58,691 nucleotides of DNA from an uncultured bacterium (GTDB taxonomy: Bacteria > Bacillota > Clostridia > Lachnospirales > Lachnospiraceae), in the NCBI GenBank assembly GCA_905215155.1, contig CAJMPJ010000016.1:1-58691 (forward strand), in the 5' to 3' direction. The notes beneath the pieces are model-generated. The model made no database searches, was not told the origin of the DNA, and saw only the letters and a list, made by a program, of their open reading frames with translations. The position numbers and the translations under genes were made by a program. Positions 17,448-26,903 of this stretch are shown here, piece after piece. Each line of letters opens with the position of its first letter. The stretch's first letter is position 1.

Positions 17448-18112
17448 AAATTGCTGTGCCGGTGGAGGGAATTCACTCCCTGTGCAATAAATTTCCAGGT
17501 ATCGTCATAATCGCCGGAAACTGTAAAATCACTGTCTGAAAGAAAGGCGAGGAATCCTTCCGGATCGGAGAGATAGCGGTCTGCAAAATCATCTGCAAAA
17601 TCTATCTTTTCCGTATCGGTCAGATTTCCGGTCCGGTTATGGAAAACATGTTCCAGATTCCGTGAAAAATAGTACACCCGGTAGGGGAGAGTTCCTACTT
17701 TTCCTGTTTCAGAAAGCCTGCTTAAAATCTGGGATTTTCGTTGGTTGCGGTCCAGGACTCGTTGGGGAAAAGGGGCTTCTACCCGGTCGTCATAATACTG
17801 TATGTCCTTCCCTTTATGATAGATGATCCGGTCGTCAGGGATGAACACGCCATCCGTATCCACCAGATGTATGACTTTCTGTATATCACTTTTTTGAAAT
17901 CCGTACCGTTTCCGCTCCATCTCAATGTGCTCATAAACGGTTTTCACCGCACTATTTACGGAGACAGACCAGTTGCTGGTCATATCGCCGTGAACGATAT
18001 GAAAACGCACCTCATCATTCTGAAAGATTTTCTTTAAAATGGGGCTTAGTGTGTCTTCGTCAGTTGGACCTTCTGCAATGAAAAGGATTACTTTCTTACT
18101 TTTGGAAGCCAT
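17417..18112 (-). CDS. TOPRIM-domain nuclease-like protein, partner of the upstream ATPase (231 aa)
   Basis: Residues 6-20 (KKVILFIAEGPTDED, catalytic-type Glu14) and a later VDTDG (about 90-94) match the E ... DxD pattern of TOPRIM domains as found in RloB, AbiLii, AriB and OLD proteins. The rest is unrecognised. The start is the ATG at 18112 (AAAGGGGG upstream on the minus strand); an earlier in-frame ATG at 18175 lies deep inside the ATPase gene. It overlaps the ATPase gene by 17 bases, so the two are coupled. The likely role is the effector nuclease of a two-gene anti-phage module; that is inference from architecture, not shown by sequence identity. Confidence 0.72.
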   Translation of the reverse strand: MASKSKKVILFIAEGPTDEDTLSPILKKIFQNDEVRFHIVHGDMTSNWSVSVNSAVKTVYEHIEMERKRYGFQKSDIQKVIHLVDTDGVFIPDDRIIYHKGKDIQYYDDRVEAPFPQRVLDRNQRKSQILSRLSETGKVGTLPYRVYYFSRNLEHVFHNRTGNLTDTEKIDFADDFADRYLSDPEGFLAFLSDSDFTVSGDYDDTWKFIAQGVNSLHRHSNFHLLFESSPS

Positions 18113-19499
18113 GGAAAGCCCCCTTTCCGGCCCGGCGGAACGCCCGGCTGATCTCAACCGTATCTGTTTCTGCATAAATCTCTTCCTTTTGGCCCCCCAG
18201 GGTAATGCTTCGCAAGTATAAGTCCCTTAGATTGTTATTGCTTTTTACATTTTGAAGACGCATGTAGCGGTTTGAAGGATTGGTGGTGGAAAAGACAATG
18301 CTTTTCTTGTGCAGCATCTCCAAGGCCCGCAGGTTATGAGAGGTAAAGATCAGCTGGCCCCTGGCCCCTTTTTCCATTACCGTAAGCAGCTCCCCAAGAA
18401 GGTATTCATAAATGCCGGAATCCAGTTCATCTATGATCAGACACATGGAGGCATGGTTATAGATACACATTAAGACATTTAGGACGGATATAAGTTTGAT
18501 GATGCCTTCGGATTCGTACTTTAATGGGATAATCACGTCGTCCCGCTTTGAAAACAGTTCGATTTTATATCCTTCGGTTCCATTTTCCCTGAGCTGCTCT
18601 CCGAAATTATGGATTCCGATGGATAGTCCGGGAATCATAGCGGTAAGGACCGCATTCATATCTATCATGATCTGGTTTACCAGCTCATATTGGTTCTTTG
18701 TAATGACAGAGGGGCCGTCCAGACGGATGGGCAGTTCCCCTTTCGCCACCTTTTCCCCTACTTCCAGCCGAAAGGCAAAGGGAAGCATGAAGTTCATGCT
18801 GATGGAGCCGGAATGAGCGTTGGTGATGACAAACAAGTTGAAGCTGGCGTATTGATGGAGTGCTTCTATAACATAGGCGTAATCCTCAGAAACATGTTCA
18901 GGGGCCGATAAAAAGATGCTTCTTCCCTCAGAACCGAACAGGAAGGAAACCAGATTTTTCTGGGCCAGTTTTTTTGCAACGTTTAAGTTGATCCGGTTTT
19001 CCTCATTGCAGCGCACCAGTTCGTCAAACCGGTATTTGGGAGTAAAGACAGGTCCTTTGGAGGAAAGAGAATAATCAATCAGATTTTTTTTGCTTCCAAA
19101 TTTTTCTCCGTTCCAGAGAGCCGCGGTAAGCGTTTCGTTTGAAATCTCCAGATCCCGGTCCGGTGTCTTTTGAAACTGGACCGTATAATCGGCCATGGCT
19201 GTTTTTTGGGGGGACTGGATTATGAATTTCACATGAATCCTACAGAAATCCCGGTCCTCCGTTATATAATGGCCGGTCTCCCGGGGCAGGGATTTTCCGG
19301 TTAAAAGAAACTGGATCACAGACATGGCCTCTACAACTGCCGTTTTACCCGATCCGTTCTGACCATAGATTCCAAGAATGTCGGCAGTGGAGGAACCGTA
19401 GTTTTTCTCGATGGCAGAGGGCATCTCAATGCGGCCGTATTGGGTGTTCTTAAACCCGAATAGTTCTATTTCACTGATTCGGACAGTGGTTTCGTTCAT
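18096..19499 (-). CDS. AAA_15/AAA_21-type ATPase (RloA/AbiLi/AriA-like, 467 aa)
   Basis: An ABC-type/SMC-like ATPase without membrane segments. Walker A is GIYGQNGSGKT at about residues 43-53; the Walker B region is MCLIIDELDSGIYE at about 370-383, followed by an H-switch (FTSHNLRALEM). The long insert between them is typical of overcoming-lysogeny-defect (OLD)-like ATPases. Start ATG 19499 behind AAAGGAGAAAGGAAACC on the minus strand. It is followed immediately by the TOPRIM gene, the architecture shared by RloAB, AbiL and PARIS (AriA/AriB). Those systems sense phage proteins or DNA and trigger an abortive response. Which of them this belongs to cannot be decided by eye. Confidence 0.78.
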   Translation of the reverse strand: MNETTVRISEIELFGFKNTQYGRIEMPSAIEKNYGSSTADILGIYGQNGSGKTAVVEAMSVIQFLLTGKSLPRETGHYITEDRDFCRIHVKFIIQSPQKTAMADYTVQFQKTPDRDLEISNETLTAALWNGEKFGSKKNLIDYSLSSKGPVFTPKYRFDELVRCNEENRINLNVAKKLAQKNLVSFLFGSEGRSIFLSAPEHVSEDYAYVIEALHQYASFNLFVITNAHSGSISMNFMLPFAFRLEVGEKVAKGELPIRLDGPSVITKNQYELVNQIMIDMNAVLTAMIPGLSIGIHNFGEQLRENGTEGYKIELFSKRDDVIIPLKYESEGIIKLISVLNVLMCIYNHASMCLIIDELDSGIYEYLLGELLTVMEKGARGQLIFTSHNLRALEMLHKKSIVFSTTNPSNRYMRLQNVKSNNNLRDLYLRSITLGGQKEEIYAETDTVEISRAFRRAGKGAFHGFQK

Positions 19500-19698
19500 A
19501 AATTCGGTTTCCTTTCTCCTTTTAAATCTATAGTAGCATATTCCTCTTACATATCAAGAAATATTTTTGAATTTCGATACATTTTTTAACGAATGTTGAT
19601 ATTATAAACAGAAAAAACAAAAATATTCGGAATATATAAAAAATTTACAATTCATTTTTTCAGGAAATGCCTTAATCAAAAAGGTTCTATAACTCTTA

Positions 19699-19727
19699 TT
19701 GACAAATGATAGTTTACCACGTATAAT
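19699..19727 (+). promoter_or_regulatory. Consensus sigma-A promoter of the P-type ATPase
   Basis: TTGACA (19699-19704), exactly 17 bases, TATAAT (19722-19727): a perfect consensus promoter about 270 bases before the gene, leaving a long riboswitch leader. Confidence 0.92.
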
Positions 19728-19774
19728 GTTTTTACTTAAAGAAGTACATTCAAATTAAAATTGCATAGAAGCTT

Positions 19775-19871
19775 CATTAAAAGGGAGTAGTTTTAATGCA
19801 CTGTCAACAATCCTGGCTTTAATAGGCAGCCTGGTGGTGCATGCCAGACAATGGTTACCAGACTTTTAATG
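19775..19871 (+). promoter_or_regulatory. yybP-ykoY-type (Mn2+) riboswitch aptamer
   Basis: P1 is a nine-base helix, CATTAAAAG (19775-19783) with CTTTTAATG (19863-19871). It is followed on the 5' side by GGGAGTAG and closed on the 3' side by ACCAGAC, the conserved ends of the yybP-ykoY class. The class senses Mn2+ and commonly precedes P-type ATPases and other cation exporters. Identification is by recognised motif and gene context; a covariance search was not possible. Confidence 0.75.
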
Positions 19872-19930
19872 TGTTTATTCCTTATTGTTTTTAGAATAAA
19901 TGCATTGGGAGTCTTTTTCTTTTCCCTTTT
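19860..19930 (+). terminator. Riboswitch expression platform: terminator sharing the P1 3' strand
   Basis: The arm 19860-19880 (AGACTTTTAATG..TTTATTC) pairs with 19894-19913 (GAATAAA..CATTGGGAGTCT) through A-U, G-C and G-U pairs with one small internal mismatch, followed by TTTTTCTTTT. Its 5' arm contains the 3' strand of P1, so forming P1 on metal binding would block the terminator. That predicts an ON switch by metal. Confidence 0.75.
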
Positions 19931-20003
19931 ATGGCAATAATAATGAGAGACTTAAGTACATTTTGATGCGGCCGCCCTATGAGACGGCAGAATGGAGGAA
20001 AGT

Positions 20004-22604
20004 TTGAAAGACTGGTATCAAAAAAGTGGTGAAGAGGTATTGTCAGAGCTTCATACTACAAAAGAAGGATTAAGCTCAGAGCAGGCCAAAGAGCTGCTCG
20101 CCAGACTAGGAGAAAATGTTCTTTCTGAGGGCAGGAAAAAAAGTACTCTTCGGGTATTTGCCGAACAGTTTAAGGATCTCCTGGTCGTTATACTGATTGC
20201 AGCTGCTGTGATTTCCATGCTTTCCGGAAATGTAGAGAGTACGGTGGTTATTGTGGCAGTTATTCTGTTGAATGCCATTTTAGGAACGGTGCAGCATGAA
20301 AAAGCGCAGAAGTCTCTGGCAAGTTTAAAGTCCTTATCCTCTCCAACGGCAAAGGTCATCCGGGAGGGACAGAAGCTGGAAATTGATTCCAGAAACGTGG
20401 TGCCCGGAGATATTCTTTTGCTGGAAGCCGGTGATATGGTGGTGGCAGATGGAAGGATTTTAAACAATTATTCCCTGCAGGTCAATGAAAGCTCTTTGAC
20501 CGGAGAATCCACCAACGTGGACAAAGAAGACAATACATTAGAAGCAGAACTGCCTCTGGCAGACCGGACCAATATGGTCTATTCCGGCAGTCTGGTCACA
20601 TACGGAAGAGCTGTTGTGGTGGTCACAGGCACCGGAATGAATACGGAGATTGGTAAAATTGCCAGCTTAATGAATGCAACAAAGGAGAAGAAGACGCCTT
20701 TGCAGGCCAGCATGGACCAGTTTTCCAGCCGTCTCGCTCTTATCATTATGATGATCTGTGCCCTTGTGTTTTTATTGAGTCTTTACCGGAGAATGCCTCT
20801 GCTGGATTCCCTCATGTTCGCGGTTGCCCTGGCAGTCGCTGCCATACCGGAAGCCCTTAGCTCCATTGTTACCATCGTTCAGGCCATGGGCACTCAGAGA
20901 ATGGCAAAGGAAAATGCCATTATCAAGGAACTGAAGGCGGTAGAAAGTCTGGGCTGTGTCTCCGTAATCTGTTCCGATAAGACCGGTACATTGACCCAGA
21001 ATAAGATGACCGTTCAAGACGTATACATTGACGGCAGGACGATGGCACCGGAGGAGCTTGACATCAGCAGCCAGCTTCACCGGTATTTAATCTACGATGC
21101 GGTCCTGACTAATGACTCTGCCATTGTGGAGGGAAAGGGGATCGGTGATCCTACGGAATATGCCCTTCTTGAAATGACGGGAAAAATCAACGTTAGCCAT
21201 CATTATTTAAGAGATCTGATGCATCGCCTGGAGGAGCTTCCCTTTGATTCTGACCGTAAGCTGATGAGTACCAAGTATCATCTTCACGGAGTTCCCACCG
21301 TGCTCACCAAAGGTGCTGTGGATGTGCTCTTAGACCGTATGACCCATATCCGTACATCAGAAGGGATCAGGGAACTGACCGCCAAAGACCGGGAGGAGAT
21401 CCTTTTACAGAACCAAAGATTTTCTGAAAACGGCCTTCGTGTTCTTGGATTTGCTTACAAGGAAGTGGATAAAAATCATGAGCTTTCCTTAAACTCTGAA
21501 AATGGATTTACCTTTCTCGGTCTGATCTCCATGGTGGACCCGCCGAGAGAAGAATCAAAGGCTGCCGTAGCAGATGCAAAGCGTGCCGGAATCCGCACGG
21601 TCATGATTACCGGAGATCATAAGATCACAGCAACAGCCATTGCGAAGCAGATCGGTATTTTTGAAGAAGGAGACATGGCGGTTACTGGTGCGGAATTAGA
21701 TGCCATGACAGATGAAGAATTGGATCAGAACATTACAAAGACCTCCGTGTATGCAAGAGTTTCACCGGAAAATAAGATTCGGATTGTAGATGCCTGGCAG
21801 AGGCGGGGCAATATTGTTTCCATGACCGGAGACGGTGTCAACGATGCTCCTGCCCTCAAGAAGGCGGACATTGGTGTGGCAATGGGAATCACCGGTACGG
21901 AAGTATCCAAGGATGCCGCTTCCATGATTCTGTCTGACGACAATTTTGCTACTATTATAAAAGCGGTGGCCAACGGCCGGAATGTTTACCGGAATATTAA
22001 GCATGCCATACAGTTTCTGTTGTCAGGCAATACCGCTGGAATTTTGTCGGTTCTCTATACTTCTTTGATGGCACTTCCGGTTCCGTTTGCACCGGTCCAC
22101 TTGTTATTTATCAACCTCCTGACGGATTCTCTGCCGGCAATTGCCATCGGTATGGAACCAGCCAAACACGATCTTTTGGGAGAGAAGCCGAGAGATCCCA
22201 AAGAGGGAATCCTTACCAAAGATTTTCTTATCAAACTGCTTTTGCAGGGAGCTTTGATTGCGGCAGGTACCATGACTGCTTTCCATATCGGACTGAAAAC
22301 CGGCAGTTCTGCGACGGCCAGCACCATGGCGTTTTGTACTCTGACCTTATCCCGTTTGTTCCATGGGTTTAACTGCAGAAGCAAATATTCGATTTTTAAA
22401 ATCGGTTTTTCCAGCAACTGGTACAGTCTGGGAGCATTTCTTGCCGGAGTGGTCCTGCTGAGTCTGGTGATGTTTGTACCGTTCTTATCAAGACTTTTCT
22501 CTGTGACAGCATTAAACGGGAGTCAAATTGCGGTCATCTATGGTCTTGCAGTGATTCCTACCATCATAATCCAGATGGCAAAAGTGATAAAATATAAGAA
22601 CTGA
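20004..22604 (+). CDS. P-type cation-transporting ATPase (probable Mn2+/Ca2+ exporter, 866 aa)
   Basis: A PMR1/YoaB-like P2A ATPase of the cell membrane. Motifs: SSLTGESTNVDKE (actuator TGES), CSDKTGTLTQNKM (phosphorylated Asp), MITGDHKITA and MTGDGVNDAPALKKADIG, plus about ten membrane segments. I favour the TTG start at 20004, five bases after GGAGG (19994-19998); ATG 19992 (870 aa) is in frame but has no ribosome site, and the GGAGG lies within its first codons. The upstream manganese-type riboswitch argues for Mn2+ export, as for Lactococcus YoaB, although the protein family is usually annotated as calcium-transporting. Monocistronic, closed by a terminator. Confidence 0.93.
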   Translation: MKDWYQKSGEEVLSELHTTKEGLSSEQAKELLARLGENVLSEGRKKSTLRVFAEQFKDLLVVILIAAAVISMLSGNVESTVVIVAVILLNAILGTVQHEKAQKSLASLKSLSSPTAKVIREGQKLEIDSRNVVPGDILLLEAGDMVVADGRILNNYSLQVNESSLTGESTNVDKEDNTLEAELPLADRTNMVYSGSLVTYGRAVVVVTGTGMNTEIGKIASLMNATKEKKTPLQASMDQFSSRLALIIMMICALVFLLSLYRRMPLLDSLMFAVALAVAAIPEALSSIVTIVQAMGTQRMAKENAIIKELKAVESLGCVSVICSDKTGTLTQNKMTVQDVYIDGRTMAPEELDISSQLHRYLIYDAVLTNDSAIVEGKGIGDPTEYALLEMTGKINVSHHYLRDLMHRLEELPFDSDRKLMSTKYHLHGVPTVLTKGAVDVLLDRMTHIRTSEGIRELTAKDREEILLQNQRFSENGLRVLGFAYKEVDKNHELSLNSENGFTFLGLISMVDPPREESKAAVADAKRAGIRTVMITGDHKITATAIAKQIGIFEEGDMAVTGAELDAMTDEELDQNITKTSVYARVSPENKIRIVDAWQRRGNIVSMTGDGVNDAPALKKADIGVAMGITGTEVSKDAASMILSDDNFATIIKAVANGRNVYRNIKHAIQFLLSGNTAGILSVLYTSLMALPVPFAPVHLLFINLLTDSLPAIAIGMEPAKHDLLGEKPRDPKEGILTKDFLIKLLLQGALIAAGTMTAFHIGLKTGSSATASTMAFCTLTLSRLFHGFNCRSKYSIFKIGFSSNWYSLGAFLAGVVLLSLVMFVPFLSRLFSVTALNGSQIAVIYGLAVIPTIIIQMAKVIKYKN

Positions 22605-22616
22605 TGAATCAATCCC

Positions 22617-22655
22617 AAAAGGGGCACAATGAAAATATATTGTGCCCCTTTTTCT
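22617..22655 (+). terminator. Rho-independent terminator of the P-type ATPase gene
   Basis: AAAAGGGGCACAAT (22617-22630) pairs with ATTGTGCCCCTTTT, ending in a T run; A and T tracts on both sides. Confidence 0.92.
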
Positions 22656-22733
22656 GGATAGAAGGGAAAATAATAGCCAAAATCTGTCGGATTGTGCTAC
22701 AATAAATAAATCAAGAAAACAGAGGAAGTAACT

Positions 22734-24635
22734 ATGTTGTATCAGATAAAAGATGGGACAGTAAGCGCCGGCGGAACGTTGATTCTGTCTCATGTGGATT
22801 TTGAGATCCGCGGAAATGAAAAAATCGCAGTGGTGGGAAGCAATGGAGCAGGAAAAACCACGCTGTTAAGGCTGATAGCCGGAGAAATCGACTTAGACAG
22901 AGATGATAAGCGAAGCGGCCAGGGAATAGCCAGTGCAAGAAAATTGACGGTGGGTTATTTAAAACAGCAGGCATTTACGGAGAAAGAGCGGACGGTAGAG
23001 GAAGAACTGCTTAAATCCTGCTCCTGGGCAGAGGACGATTCCTTAGAGCGTTTTGTATATGAACGGGAATATGAGATTCTGTTTACAAGGTTCGGTTTTT
23101 CAAAGGGGGATAAGAAACGTAAGCTTTCCGAATTTTCCGGAGGGGAGCAGACAAAGATCGCTTTAATCGGACTTCTGCTGCAAAAACCGGATATCCTGCT
23201 ATTGGATGAGCCGACCAATCATCTGGATGTTCATACCATTGAATGGCTGGAACAGTATTTGCAGCAATATGAAAATCCGGTGGTCATGGTGTCCCATGAC
23301 CGTTTCTTTCTCGATCAGACTGTGTCTGTAGTCTATGAACTGTCTGGAAAAAAACTTACCCGGTATCCCGGCAATTACACGCATTACAGGGAAGAGAAGA
23401 AAAAAGCCATACGGCTTCAGACCAAAGCATATGAGCGCCAGCAGCAGGAAATCAACCGCTTGAATGACCTGGTGGAGCGGTTTAAGCATAAGCCAAATAA
23501 AGCGGCCTTTGCCAGAGCCAAGAAAAAAGCGGCGGAGCGGATTCAGCCGGTAGAAAAGCCTCAGCAGGATGAGGCCCATATTTTTACGGGTTCCATGGAA
23601 CCGGCCATTTTGGGGAGCAAGTGGGTCTTTGAGGCAGAGCATTTAAAGATCGGTTATGACCGTCCCATTACAGAGCTATCCTTGAGAATCAAACGAGGGC
23701 AGAAGATCGGAATACTGGGTGCCAATGGGGCAGGCAAAAGTACATTTTTAAAAACCGTAGCTGGCCTGATCCCAAAGATTTCGGGAGATTATTCTTTGGG
23801 CAATCAGATTACCATAGGATATTTTGACCAGCATTCTTCGGAGCTATCGTCCGCCAAAACAGTGGCAGAGCATTTTCACGATTTATTTCCTTCCTTGACT
23901 GAAAAAGAAGTCCGCAGTATTTTAGGTTCCTATTTATTTGGAGGAAAAGAAGCCGGGAAGCGGGTCGATGTCCTGTCGGGAGGGGAAAAGGCCAGACTGG
24001 TTCTCATGGAACTTTTACAGAGCAAACCCAACTTTCTGATTCTTGACGAGCCGACCAATCATATGGATATCCGGGCCAAGGAGACTCTGGAATCCGCATT
24101 TACTGCCTATACGGGCACCATTCTCTTTGTATCCCATGACCGGTACTTTTTAAACCGGGTGGCAGAATCTATTTTGCTTTTTGAAGGATCGTCGGTGTTT
24201 TATTATCCGTTTGGCTATGAGCATTATCTGGAACGAAGCAGAAAAGCAGAGAACGGGGAGGGAATTGCAGCTCGTATCCGGGCGGAGGAACAGGCACTGA
24301 TCGCAGGGATGAGAGCGGTTCCAAAAGCGGAAAGGCACCGGCTGAAGGAAATCTCCACAGAGGAGGCATATCTGGATTGGAAGCTGGGGCTGGTTCTTGA
24401 GAAACTTCTTCCTGCAAAAAACAGAGTGGAACAGCTGACCGGTTTTATGGAGGAGCTAGAGAGGGAGTGGCTGGAATCCGAGGATTTCTGGCAGAACCGG
24501 CCGTGGACGGAAGCGGACCGCTATGAGCAGCTGCAAAAAGAACGGGACAAGGCCTGGGAAGAATGGAATCAGCGGTGCATGGAATGGTATGAGGCTGCGT
24601 ATGGGGAAGAGATGAATGAAAAAAGCGTAGAATAA
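22734..24635 (+). CDS. ABC-F family ATPase (633 aa)
   Basis: A soluble protein with two ABC ATPase domains and no membrane segment. First domain: Walker A VGSNGAGKTT (about 35-44), signature FSGGEQTKIAL, Walker B LLLDEPTNHLD. The interdomain linker (about 225-270) is Arg/Lys-rich. Second domain: ILGANGAGKST, LSGGEKARLVL, LILDEPTNHMD. ABC-F proteins act on the ribosome, either as translation factors or as antibiotic-protection proteins of the Vga/Lsa/Msr kind; which applies cannot be told by eye. ATG 22734 follows AGAGGAAGTAACT. Confidence 0.93.
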   Translation: MLYQIKDGTVSAGGTLILSHVDFEIRGNEKIAVVGSNGAGKTTLLRLIAGEIDLDRDDKRSGQGIASARKLTVGYLKQQAFTEKERTVEEELLKSCSWAEDDSLERFVYEREYEILFTRFGFSKGDKKRKLSEFSGGEQTKIALIGLLLQKPDILLLDEPTNHLDVHTIEWLEQYLQQYENPVVMVSHDRFFLDQTVSVVYELSGKKLTRYPGNYTHYREEKKKAIRLQTKAYERQQQEINRLNDLVERFKHKPNKAAFARAKKKAAERIQPVEKPQQDEAHIFTGSMEPAILGSKWVFEAEHLKIGYDRPITELSLRIKRGQKIGILGANGAGKSTFLKTVAGLIPKISGDYSLGNQITIGYFDQHSSELSSAKTVAEHFHDLFPSLTEKEVRSILGSYLFGGKEAGKRVDVLSGGEKARLVLMELLQSKPNFLILDEPTNHMDIRAKETLESAFTAYTGTILFVSHDRYFLNRVAESILLFEGSSVFYYPFGYEHYLERSRKAENGEGIAARIRAEEQALIAGMRAVPKAERHRLKEISTEEAYLDWKLGLVLEKLLPAKNRVEQLTGFMEELEREWLESEDFWQNRPWTEADRYEQLQKERDKAWEEWNQRCMEWYEAAYGEEMNEKSVE

Positions 24636-24668
24636 GGACAAATAAGCTGTCGTGATTCTACGCTTTTT
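24620..24668. terminator. Bidirectional terminator between ABC-F and chemoreceptor genes
   Basis: AAAAAGCGTAGAAT (24620-24633) pairs with ATTCTACGCTTTTT (24655-24668). The stem overlaps the ABC-F stop codon and has A and T tracts suitable for both directions, serving the convergent genes. Confidence 0.85.
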
Positions 24669-24737
24669 ATGTAATTGCTCGTTGCTTTTACCAGGTATCC
24701 TTAGTTTCTATCATACGATGGTTTTCTTGAATCCGGA

Positions 24738-26531
24738 TTAATATTTGCCAAACGCGGAGCCTGGGTCAGAGGGATAGGCCGTACTGGAACCGGTAACAGC
24801 GTCGGAGGCGGCAGAAATGGAACCATAGCCGGAGTCAGGGATAGAGGAATTGGCTCCATCATTTCTTAATATGAACTTTTCTACCTCCTGCTTAAGGGTA
24901 TGGGACTGAGCGGTAAGTTCTTCACTGGACGCAGAGCTTTCTTCTGCAGTGGCGGCATTGGTCTGGATGACCGAAGATACCTGAGACAGCCCCTGATTGA
25001 TTTCTTCAATCGCGGCGACCTGACCGGAAGAAGCTTTTTCGATTTCCTGGATTGCCTGCTCAACCAGCTTGGATTTTTCAGTGACTTCTTTTAAAATCAT
25101 TGCCGCTTCCGAAGCCATCTGTTCCCCATCTGAAACAGCTTCTACGGAATGACGGATCAGGCCGGCTGTTTCTTTTGCAGCTTCTGCGGATTTAATGGCA
25201 AGATTGCGGACTTCGTCAGCAACCACGGCAAAGCCTTTTCCGGCATTGCCGGCGCGGGCCGCTTCAATGGCAGCATTCAGTGCCAGAATATTTGTCTGGA
25301 ACGCAATGTCTTCAATCACCTTTGTAATGTTGGAGATTTCTGAAGAAGTGGAGCTGATCTTATTCATGGAGTTGTTAAGCATTTGCACGTATTCATTGCT
25401 GGCAGAAATGCCGACGGTGCTTTCTTCTATATAGGAAGAAGCCTTACGGACGCTTTCCGCATTGTGCTCTGCCTGTTTGGCTACGACGTTGATGGAGGCA
25501 TTCAGTTCTTCTACGGTTGCGGCCTGTTCGGTGGAGCCGGATGCCAGCGCCTGGGCAGCGGAGGAAACCTGTTCTGCACCGGTATTGACCTGTTCGGCGG
25601 ACATGCGGATAAGGAGTAATGTGCGGTTTAAGTCACTTTCAATCTTACGGAGTGCAAGTCCAAGAACATCTGCTTCCGAACGAAGAGGAACTTCTTTTGT
25701 AAAATCACCGTTGCTGATCTCTTCTGCGATCAGCACCTGTTCCCGGATGCCCTGAAGCATTTCTGTGAAGGCTTTTGCAAGCTGACCGGTTTCATCCTTG
25801 GAATCAATGTCCTGTAAGTCTACATTCACATGACCCAGAGCGATTTTTTTCGCTGCGGCTACTACCTGTTCAATCGGCCGGCTGATCATCTTTGAGATAC
25901 GAGTGCCCAGAGAAAAGGCGCATACGATTCCTAATAAAATGATGAGGCAGAGAATTACGGTAAAGGTGGCTGCCGTTGAATCATTGCTTTGACTGGTTTT
26001 CTTAGCACTATTCATACGAAGTTCCATCAACTGATCCATATTTTCATATATTTTCTGTATTTTTTCCGGGTTTTCTTTCAGGGCGGCGACAGCTGCCTTA
26101 TTATTTCCTGCTTTTGCAGCCTGGAGGGTTTTTTGCATCATTGGATCAAAATAGCCATCGAATAACTGGGTTGCTTCATCGAGCAAGACCTGGCCTCTGC
26201 CAGTTCTAAAGCTCTTGCTGTATTCCTTAGCACTTTGCAGAAATAAAGCTTTTTCTTTTTGATAATTTTCTTCCAGCTTTGATAATTCTGTTTGATTACC
26301 GGTGTTATTGGCCATTGCATTGATATCGTTTTCCAGCTTGTAAAGGCTTTTGATGGTATTGAAAAGCTGGTTGATGGGTACTGTCTGGTTTTCATATAAA
26401 TAGGTATCCATTTGATTAATACGCATCATTCCGGTGATCCCCACACCGCCGATGAGCAACATAATTATCCCCATGCAAAGATATGCTATGAGAAGTTTTT
26501 TTGTAATACTGAAGTCCCTGAAATTCTTCAT
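24738..26531 (-). CDS. Methyl-accepting chemotaxis protein (597 aa)
   Basis: Membrane chemoreceptor. Residues 1-35 contain the first membrane helix ([19 protein letters not shown]); residues about 36-185 form an extracellular four-helix-bundle sensor. A second membrane helix lies near 188-210 ([17 protein letters not shown]), followed by a HAMP domain. The cytoplasmic signalling hairpin carries the invariant tip [20 protein letters not shown]. The C-terminus is a Ser/Gly-rich tail without a CheR-docking pentapeptide. ATG 26531 follows CAGGAGGTAGACAGC. No other chemotaxis genes are nearby. The ligand is unknown. Confidence 0.95.
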   Translation of the reverse strand: MKNFRDFSITKKLLIAYLCMGIIMLLIGGVGITGMMRINQMDTYLYENQTVPINQLFNTIKSLYKLENDINAMANNTGNQTELSKLEENYQKEKALFLQSAKEYSKSFRTGRGQVLLDEATQLFDGYFDPMMQKTLQAAKAGNNKAAVAALKENPEKIQKIYENMDQLMELRMNSAKKTSQSNDSTAATFTVILCLIILLGIVCAFSLGTRISKMISRPIEQVVAAAKKIALGHVNVDLQDIDSKDETGQLAKAFTEMLQGIREQVLIAEEISNGDFTKEVPLRSEADVLGLALRKIESDLNRTLLLIRMSAEQVNTGAEQVSSAAQALASGSTEQAATVEELNASINVVAKQAEHNAESVRKASSYIEESTVGISASNEYVQMLNNSMNKISSTSSEISNITKVIEDIAFQTNILALNAAIEAARAGNAGKGFAVVADEVRNLAIKSAEAAKETAGLIRHSVEAVSDGEQMASEAAMILKEVTEKSKLVEQAIQEIEKASSGQVAAIEEINQGLSQVSSVIQTNAATAEESSASSEELTAQSHTLKQEVEKFILRNDGANSSIPDSGYGSISAASDAVTGSSTAYPSDPGSAFGKY

Positions 26532-26696
26532 GCTGTCTACCTCCTGATATTGGCCTTTTTCTTATGTATAATTGCTTCGATCTAGTCTGCAAAAAAATAA
26601 TTTTGCGTGCATGTGGGATTCGCAGTTTCACTAAAACCACGCCGCAACTTTCAGACAAATTTCTACATTATGTATTATATAATATTGGTTTATTGT

Positions 26697-26725
26697 TTGT
26701 CAATCTAAATGAAAATAGTAATAAT
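26697..26725 (+). promoter_or_regulatory. Possible promoter of the 28-residue ORF
   Basis: TTGTCA (26697-26702), 17 bases, AATAAT (26720-26725), about 90 bases upstream of the small ORF. Two departures from consensus; suggestive only. Confidence 0.4.
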
Positions 26726-26816
26726 GATAGAATTCATACCGTTTTAGGCAGAAAAATCAAAGCTTTTTTGGTGAAATTTTAACCATTTGCCGTCAAAAAA
26801 AAGGAGAATCATAACG

Positions 26817-26903
26817 ATGCCACGCAGAGGTGAAAATATTGATAAACGGAAGGACGGGAGATGGGAGGGCTGCCAGCATAAAGCCGGCGGCCAGAGATTC
26901 TGA
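26817..26903 (+). CDS. 28-residue ORF resembling the N-terminus of tyrosine recombinases
   Basis: ATG 26817 lies eleven bases after AAGGAG, and the stop falls inside a strong terminator, so the ORF has a complete expression unit. The first 18 residues (MPRRGENIDKRKDGRWEG) closely recall the conserved N-terminal arm-binding peptide of clostridial phage-type integrases and some LuxR-like proteins, usually RRGENIYKRKDGRWEGR. After that it diverges (CQHKAGGQRF) and stops. It may be the decayed head of an integrase or a retained DNA-binding micropeptide. The resemblance is from memory and needs a search. Confidence 0.5.
   Translation: MPRRGENIDKRKDGRWEGCQHKAGGQRF

Larger units (their letters stand above)
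19500..20003. other. Intergenic region holding the riboswitch control unit of the P-type ATPase
   Basis: About 500 bases between the divergent ATPase genes. The first 200 are AT-rich and should contain the minus-strand promoter. The rest contains the promoter, aptamer and terminator listed separately, then a short GCCG/CGGC hairpin (about 19970-19987) just before the start. Confidence 0.8.
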
